DNA of 64,000 bases from the NCBI GenBank assembly GCA_030674155.1, contig CM060326.1, positions 16,362,690 to 16,426,689 of the forward strand, written 5' to 3'. The stretch is from Stramonita haemastoma (taxonomy: Eukaryota > Mollusca > Gastropoda > Neogastropoda > Muricidae). Each line of letters opens with the position of its first letter. Positions within the stretch are counted from its first letter, which is position 1. Positions 58,870 through 64,000 of this stretch are shown one piece after another. The position numbers and the translations under genes are program-made. The notes beneath the pieces were generated by a model that saw only the letters and a program-made list of their open reading frames with translations, searched no databases and was not told the DNA's origin.

Positions 58870-60999
58870 CTTGGCCACAGGCTCTTCCTTCTTGGCGCTC
58901 TCCTCCTTTTTAGCGCTGTCCTCCTTCTTGCTCCCGGCACCCGAGGTGACCAGAGGAAGAGCGGGCTTGGAAGACGTGCTCTCTATCAGCTCAATCTTGA
59001 TGTCCGACGACTGCGACTGTGACTGCGGCGGCTTCTTCTGGCTCAGATTGGCTCGCCAAGCCGGGACGGTCGGCTTGTCTTTGTCCTCTGAGGGGGCTTT
59101 GTTCACGGGAGGCACCACTGTTGCAGCCTTTGCGGGGGAGGACAAAGGCTTTGTTTCGGTCTTTGCACTGGCGACAGGGGTGGGTTGTGAGGAGGAGGAG
59201 GTTTTCACACTGGGGAAGCGAGACGAGGACACGCCCGCGGAACTGCCGGCGGAAAATGCTGCCGGGGTTTTCAGGCTCTGCGTCTTCCACTTGGGCGCCT
59301 CTCGGAGAGGGGACGACTCCGACGCTTTGGAGTCCTCCTTGGCTTCCTCCTGTTTAGCACCAGAGGCTGCTGAAGACGATACTGCTGAAGATGAAGACGA
59401 TGATGACGACGACGAGGAGGGAAGACTGCTCGTTTTCACCGAGGAAGTAACACCGGAAGAAGCGGACACGGTGCTCGGCTCGTGTCTCCCAGACGGCACT
59501 TTGACGCTGCTGCCTCGGTGGGCGAAGACGGGGGGGTCTTTGAGGGGGAGGAGGAGGACGTCTTCACGCTCCCCCCTCTGAAGCGAGACACCTCGCTCAC
59601 CTTGCTCTCCCCGAACCGGGCTGCGGCCGAAGACACGCTGATGTTGCTGGACGTCTGCACAGACTGGGAGGCTGGTGGCTCCTCTTTGGGCGGGGCAGGG
59701 GAGGAGGAGGAGGAACTGACGGCTTCCTGGGGAGCAGGGGTGGTCTCTTTCGCTGGTGTGGTGGCTTCTTTGGTAGGGGAGGGCGAGTCTTTCTTCTCGT
59801 CGCTGTCCTGCCTCCCGGTCTTTCTCCGGGCCAGGGCGAACCATTCCGGTTCCTTCGTCTTGGACGTTTCGGCCGCCTTCTCTCTGTGGCGGGGGGAGGT
59901 TTCCGGAGACGGGTTCTGGGAGGTGGAGGGTTCGGCCCTGTGGGAGGCGGCGCGCTGCACTTTGGCGGCAAAGGGCTCCTCCTTGCTGAGGGGCTGCTCG
60001 GGCAGGGTCTTGCTGCGGCTCTGTCTGCGTAGTTTGTAGTCGTCCTTGGGGGAGTAGGCCGCAGAGGCCTGGCTGTCCTGTCGGACGCAGGCCATCCTTC
60101 CTGCTCTCTGCAGGACTGGCTGATACTGCCGCTGCTTACAGCTGCTGTTGATGCTGTCTGTGCTGGCTTTGGAGTCACCGAGGACGTGGAGCGATCAGCG
60201 GTTGTGGATGTCGTCGTGGGTGCCTTGACCCCTGAACTGCTGACTTCGACTGATTTAGGTTCTGGGTGGAGAGCAGGGCTGGGGGAGGACCCTGAACTGC
60301 CGTTGATGACCTCAGGCTGTGGACAGGAACTCCACTTTGGACTTGGCACCACCGCCTGAGGAAAACTCAGAGGGGCCACTGGGTTTGGAAGAAGAAGAAG
60401 AAGACGACGACGAGGAAGAAGAAACCACCACCATAGATCGGGACATCATAGAGCCCCCTAGCTCTCGGCCCAATGAGGACGAAGACTCGGCGTCCCCGCT
60501 CTCTTTCTTCAAAGACTCCATTGTTCTTGAGCCGGGCAAAACCTTGGGTCGGGGGTCACCCTCCGTTTCTGACTTGGACAGATCCAGCGAGGTCTTGAGG
60601 ACCAGGCGCTCCTTGACTGTGGGCGACTTGGCCTCCGTCCTCACTCCTGCCTGCCTCTCCTCCTCTTTCAACGTCGCGGAGGAAGACTTCGCAGTGGGCC
60701 TGTGGCTCGTTTCTTTGGATTCCTCCTTCTGTGAGGAAGAAGCCCTGAAGTCGGACTTCAAACTGGCTCGCTTGTCCTCCTTGGTCACCTCTTTTCTCTC
60801 TGGCTGGGTGGAGGCAGAGGAGGTGAGAGACTGGAGGTCATGGAGAGGGGTCGGCGCATGGTGGGGCTGCTGGGCTCTGGGGGCTTGGTGGTCTGCTGGT
60901 ACAGCGAGGCCGCGCCCGCTGTTTTCTCCACGGGGGAGCCCTGGGGTTTGCTGGGTATGGAGCTCGCTTCCTGCTTTACCGGGCTGTCCAGCTGAGATT
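58870..60999 (-). CDS. CRACD-like gene, large disordered exon (four frameshifts)
   Basis: An exon of 2,130 nt, about 710 codons after correction. Acceptor GTTACAG at phase 1, donor GCCAAG|GTGAGT at phase 0. It is rich in Ser, Pro, Lys and Glu, with poly-Ser runs (about 60,385-60,425 and 59,370-59,425). Notable motifs are ESQLDSPVKQEASS at the start, KDDYKLRRQSRSKTLPEQP, KEPEWFALARRKTGRQDSDE, ARFGESKVSEVSRFRGGSVK, APKWKTQSLKTP and VPAWRANLSQKK. The frame changes four times: near 60,800-60,900, 60,315 (one extra base), 60,110 and 59,510 (one base lost at each other site). The net shift exactly restores agreement between the start and end phases, so these are probably assembly indels. Confidence 0.88.
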
Positions 61000-61210
61000 C
61001 TGTAACCACAGCACACATAGCTTTGTCAGTGCACAATTTGGATCAAAATTAACGTTGGATCAAAATTAAATCTTTGTCTGTTTGAAAATCAAACAGCTGA
61101 GATTCTGTAAATCACACCACACAAAATTTGTCAGTGCATGCTTTGGGATCAAAAAGAACTCTTTGTCTGTTTGAAAATTGCCAGCTGAGATTCTGTAACC
61201 ACACAACACA
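61000..61210 (-). repeat. Triplicated acceptor region upstream of the big exon
   Basis: The phrase CAGCTGAGATTCTGTAA (acceptor plus first exon bases, reverse sense) occurs at 60,989, 61,094 and 61,182. Between copies lies CTTTGTCTGTTTGAAAAT. Two intronic copies keep the AG but meet a stop within about 20 codons and have no nearby donor. Confidence 0.85.
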
Positions 61211-61589
61211 CTAACTGAAAATTGCTCTGTCCGTTCACACTTCAAACCACAATTAACTATTCTCCGTTTGAAAATTTGTCTCTTATGCATTATATACAAA
61301 ACATAGCATACCTCAAAAAATGATAATTAGAAAAGCTAATTGGAAGAAAACAGGGAAAACATATAAATAATCTGACTTTTTAAACTGAATGACATGGCAT
61401 TTCTTGATCTCAAATATTTAAAGTCAAACTTTTGTATTTCCAGATAGGCACATTGACATCTGTCAGCGTGTGTTTGTGTGTGCATGTGTTTGTGCATGCA
61501 TGTGTGTTTGTGCTGAATGTGTGCATGTGTGCGTATGTGCATGTGTGTGTTGTGTTGTAGTGTGGTGTGGTGCAATGCTGTGCACTGTG

Positions 61590-61610
61590 GTGTGTGTGTG
61601 TGTGTGTGTG

Positions 61611-61663
<53 letters not shown>
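61590..61663. repeat. (GT)n microsatellite in intron
   Basis: GT with one TGTTG break. Degenerate GT/GCAT-rich sequence extends back to 61,465. Confidence 0.94.
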
Positions 61664-61667
<4 letters not shown>

Positions 61668-61789
61668 TGTGTTTTGGGAATGAAGTAGACAGAAGGAGAA
61701 TAGGGTATGAAAGTGATGGAAGATGTGGTGAGCCATTCATCTCTGTAACGGCAAACTTCACCCTAACTAGTCTGGAAACATGAGTATAT

Positions 61790-61875
61790 CACCACATGAG
61801 TGCTTATTCCATTATCCTCGATATAAAAGAATAAAATAAATAAATAAATAAAAATAAAAATAAAAAATAAAATAA
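61790..61875 (+). mobile_element. SINE-A 3' end
   Basis: CACATGAGTGCTTATTCCAT, TATCCTCGATATAAAAG and an (AATAAA)n tail only. Confidence 0.8.
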
Positions 61876-62012
61876 AAGTATAGTATAAATGAAAACATGA
61901 AGTGGGAGAGGGGGGGAGGTGAGGTGAGATTTATACAAAAAACCCAAAACAATCAATACATTTTTCAAATTTTTTTTTTTAAAAGGGTACCTCCTATGAC
62001 CTGTGTATTTAC

Positions 62013-62100
62013 CTGTCATAGAACTGGTACTGGGAGTGTCCTCTCGTGTCTTGGGGGGCGACTCTTCGTTCAGGCTTGGCAGGGAGTGGGGAGACTGGCT
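62013..62100 (-). CDS. CRACD-like gene, 88-nt exon
   Basis: This encodes SQSPHSLPSLNEESPPKTRE, then DTPSTSSMT plus one base. Acceptor TTGTGCAG at phase 0; donor GACAG|GTAAAT at phase 1, matching the big exon. Ser/Pro-rich with probable proline-directed phosphorylation sites (SPPK, DTP). Confidence 0.85.
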
Positions 62101-62124
62101 CTGCACAACACAAGGAACAGATGA

Positions 62125-62440
62125 TGAACACTACAGCCGAGTGGTTAACAACATTCAACTTCAATCCCACGGGTCCATGAAGTGGGATTGAATCTCGGTG
62201 ATGTCTGGTGAATCAAGGGGTGGAGATTTTTTACCATCTCCCAGGTCAACTTCAAGTGCTGACTTGCCAGTGCCTTCACTTCTTTTGTGTATATACACAT
62301 GCAGAGGATCAAATATGCATGCATTTTAAAGACCGTGTAATTCATGTTACCATTTGGTGGGTTGCAGAAACACAAACATACACAGTATACTGTTATATCC
62401 CAGAAGTCTGAATACGGCTACCTTCACGGTCACATACTCA
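62125..62440 (+). mobile_element. SINE-B in intron
   Basis: Head CAGCCGAGTGGTTAACAAC (A box) and GGGATTGAATCTCGG (weak B box), then ATGTCTGGTGAATCAAGGGG, CCCAGGTCAACTTCAAGTGC and TGCCAGTGCCTTCACTTC, and the 3' part shared with 13.5 and 30.2 kb. SINE-D-like remnants with poly-C follow at 62,440-62,720, partly duplicated (GAGCCCAGGAACAAAAA twice). Confidence 0.78.
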
Positions 62441-62777
62441 AAATCTCAGCAATGGTAAACCTCGGAGCTTGAGCCCAGGAACAAAAAAAAAAAAAAGAAA
62501 GTAACAACCCCCCCCCCCCTCCCCCAAAATCCCATTTACTTCACCCAAGTGTTTTCTTTAAAGAAAAAGCACCCCCCCTCCCCCCCCTCAAATCACCTTG
62601 CTACTCAACACAGCATGTAGAGCTCGAGCCCAGGAACAAAAAAACAAAAGAAACAACCCCCCCTCCCCAAAATTCCATTTACTTCACCCAAGTATTTTCT
62701 TTTTAAGAAAAAGCACCAAAAACACCACACCCCCATCGTCTTGTTCCTCAACACAGCGAACCACCTGGCACACCCAC

Positions 62778-62919
62778 CTCTCGCTGTTTGCGTGACTGGC
62801 GGTTGGTTTTGCGAGAGCGAGGCTTGATGCTGATCCGGTCTTTAGCGATGTCGCTCTTCAGCAGCTCTGTCTGCCCCATCTTCTCAAAGTCTATGGGCGC
62901 TTCTGCCCTCCTGTCAAAA
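62778..62919 (-). CDS. CRACD-like gene, exon with basic KPR motif
   Basis: A 142-nt exon. It encodes FDRRAEAPIDFEKMGQTELL, then KSDIAKDRISIKPRSRKTNR and QSRKQRE. Acceptor TTTTTTCAG at phase 2; donor GAG|GTGGGT at phase 0, in phase with the next exon. AKDRISIKPRSRKTNRQSRK is the main evidence for DUF4592/CRACD: it resembles the family's conserved segment with K-P-K followed by clustered Arg/Lys, proposed to bind capping protein. Confidence 0.85.
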
Positions 62920-63264
62920 CTGAAAAAAGTCAAGTATGTATTGTGATGGGGTGGTAAGTAGATTATCTCCCATGTGATCAAAGCGCGACAATTGCAGTTC
63001 ATGTTTCTATTATTTAGAGACACACCTGTGAATTGTCGATGCTCTGTTTCCTTGGGTAGTGGTCGAAAAACCCTCCGTAGCACACACTTCGCCTTCATGG
63101 TGAAATGTAATTTATGCAACCTCTTTATAGAGGTCATATCCTAAATGACTAGCTGTGCCGTGTTCCCGGGGTTTGTGCAGAGATGGGACATCAAATTATG
63201 TCCACTCTGTTACAGTATCATACACACACAACACGAACAATGAATGAGATATTTTTTTTCTAGT

Positions 63265-63405
63265 TTAACCCTTTACTGTGCTTGTTCATCAACAGCGTTC
63301 GTCATAGAAAACCGTCGCCAGCAATGCTCAGTTGATGAATGCTGTTCGTCATGATTCAATGCTCTCTCTGTTTTGTCCAGCATGTGTCTGAGTAAACATG
63401 ATGTG
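63265..63405 (-). mobile_element. MITE-like fragment with TTAACCCTTT end
   Basis: It ends at TTAACCCTTTACTGTGC (63,265-63,281). The interior matches 35.72-35.84 kb in reverse: CTCAGTTGATGAATGCTGTT, CGTCATGATTCAATGCTC, TGTTTTGTCCAGCATGTG. Confidence 0.5.
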
Positions 63406-63474
63406 TGTGGGTGGGTGCATGAATGCGTGCATGTGGGGGTGCATGCATGCATGCGTGCGAGTTTTTATTTTTTA

Positions 63475-63628
63475 TTTATTTATTTATTTATTCTATTTAT
63501 TATTTTATATCCAGGATAATGGAATAAGCACTCTTGTGCTTTTATAATCCAGTCCCCGTGCGAATGCAGTTTTGTAAATGACATTTGTTCTCACCAGCAC
63601 ACAATGACACTACTCTTACAAAAAGTGT
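63475..63628 (-). mobile_element. SINE-A, head truncated
   Basis: (ATAAA)n tail, GGATAATGGAATAAGCACTC, CAGTCCCCGTGCGAATGCAG, CACCAGCACACAATGACAC. Confidence 0.83.
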
Positions 63629-63704
63629 GAGTGCGCATGCATGCATGCAAGTGTGTGATCCAATGACAGACAGTAAAGATACTAAAAAAAAAATCTGCTC
63701 CTAC

Positions 63705-63777
63705 CTCCAGCCTGGCCTGCTGCTTTGGACACTTTGGACGGTACAGAGCTCTTCCACTGTGTCTTGAATGGATCATC
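63705..63777 (-). CDS. CRACD-like gene, most 5' exon visible
   Basis: A 73-nt exon. It encodes DDPFKTQWKSSVPSKVSKAA, then GQAG plus one base. Acceptor GCCGGACAG, donor GGAG|GTAGGA. Its end phase (1) does not fit the next exon's start phase (2), so an exon is missing between 62,920 and 63,704, a base is lost, or the frame is misread. The composition fits the rest of the gene. Confidence 0.55.
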
Positions 63778-63794
63778 CTGTCCGGCAAAAAAAA

Positions 63795-64000
63795 TACACA
63801 TCATGTCAACATACACAACACACTTCATGTCAACACATACATAAACACACATGTCAACACACATACACAACACACATCATGTCAACACACACATCATGTC
63901 ATTATGCTTATAACACACATTATATCAACATACATACATAACACACATCATGTCAACATGCATACATAACACACATCATGTCAACATGCTACATAACACA
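63795..64000. repeat. Minisatellite based on CACATCATGTCAACA
   Basis: Short units ACACATCATGTCAACATGC with CATACATAA spacers recur to the window edge; unit length varies between about 15 and 30 bp. It directly abuts the acceptor of the 63.7-kb exon. Confidence 0.88.

Larger units (their letters stand above)
46115..64000 (-). other. Gene span: CRACD/KIAA1211-like (DUF4592), incomplete at 5' end
   Basis: At least five coding exons on the minus strand (63,705-63,777; 62,778-62,919; 62,013-62,100; 58,870-60,999; 56,857-56,982) encode a Ser/Pro/Lys-rich, largely disordered protein of at least 850 residues. The family call rests on AKDRISIKPRSRKTNRQSRK, which resembles the conserved basic KPK...R block of vertebrate CRACD (capping protein inhibitor), and on EPEWFALARRK and VPAWRANLSQKK, like its EPxWLxLAxRK motifs. 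CRACD binds actin-capping protein and promotes actin polymerisation at cell junctions. Coding is near certain; the family is a moderate-confidence assignment from motif memory. Confidence 0.55.

Noticed and set aside
58871..59581. 236-residue plus-strand frame opposite the big CRACD-like exon, and similar ones at 59.48-60.04 and 60.32-61.0 kb
   Set aside because: They are antisense shadows of a GC-rich Ser/Pro-coding exon. The minus strand has matching splice sites and neighbours.

Overview
The window is nuclear DNA of an animal. Its protein genes are split by GT-AG introns, it holds dozens of long microsatellites (CA/GT, CT/GA, TA, GATA/GACA), and many tRNA- or 5S-derived SINE copies are scattered through it. 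Together with the A/T-rich intergenic DNA this suggests a lophotrochozoan, most likely a marine gastropod mollusc. The phylum is an inference from genome style and the species cannot be read from the sequence. There are no bacterial operons, CRISPR arrays, phage genes or intact transposase genes.

Layout. 1-10.5 kb is non-coding DNA dense in microsatellites, with a GC-richer, promoter-like patch at 2.3-2.9 kb. 10,530-11,175 (+) is the last coding exon of an unrecognised plus-strand gene, broken by small frameshifts. 11.2-19.9 kb is intergenic, with TA arrays and SINEs. 19.9-22.9 kb holds a satellite of about 84 bp built as an inverted array: four units one way, about 24 the other. A long hairpin made of two inverted SINE copies follows at 23.18-23.63 kb. 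23.7-30.85 kb (A-rich on +) may be a long 3' UTR. 30,855-40.8 kb (-) is a complete mitochondrial ornithine carrier gene, SLC25A15/ORNT1: six coding exons, consistent splice phases, and a promoter-like cluster (ETS, E-box, CCAAT) at 40.75-40.82 kb. 41-46.1 kb is intergenic. 46.1-64 kb (-) is a CRACD/KIAA1211-like (DUF4592) gene running off the right edge. It has a 2.1-kb Ser/Pro/Lys-rich exon, small flanking exons, a last coding exon at 56,857-56,982, and a probable 3' UTR of about 10.7 kb ending at an AATAAA at 46.14 kb.

The most interesting feature is in the last coding intron of the CRACD-like gene. A tandem repeat there carries three copies of a potential 33-nt, phase-0, stop-free microexon. 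Each has an AG acceptor and a GTGAGT donor, and each resembles the start of the real last exon. Two other introns, before SLC25A15 exon 3 and before the big CRACD-like exon, also contain tandem duplications that copied an exon's 3' splice site. One SINE family has a 5S rRNA-like segment next to a tRNA-like head. Single-base frameshifts in all three genes, and ragged single-base losses inside the satellite, suggest residual indel errors in the assembly rather than gene death.

The two minus-strand genes are head-to-tail. SLC25A15 converges on the plus-strand gene, with the inverted satellite between them. I see no functional link between the genes.
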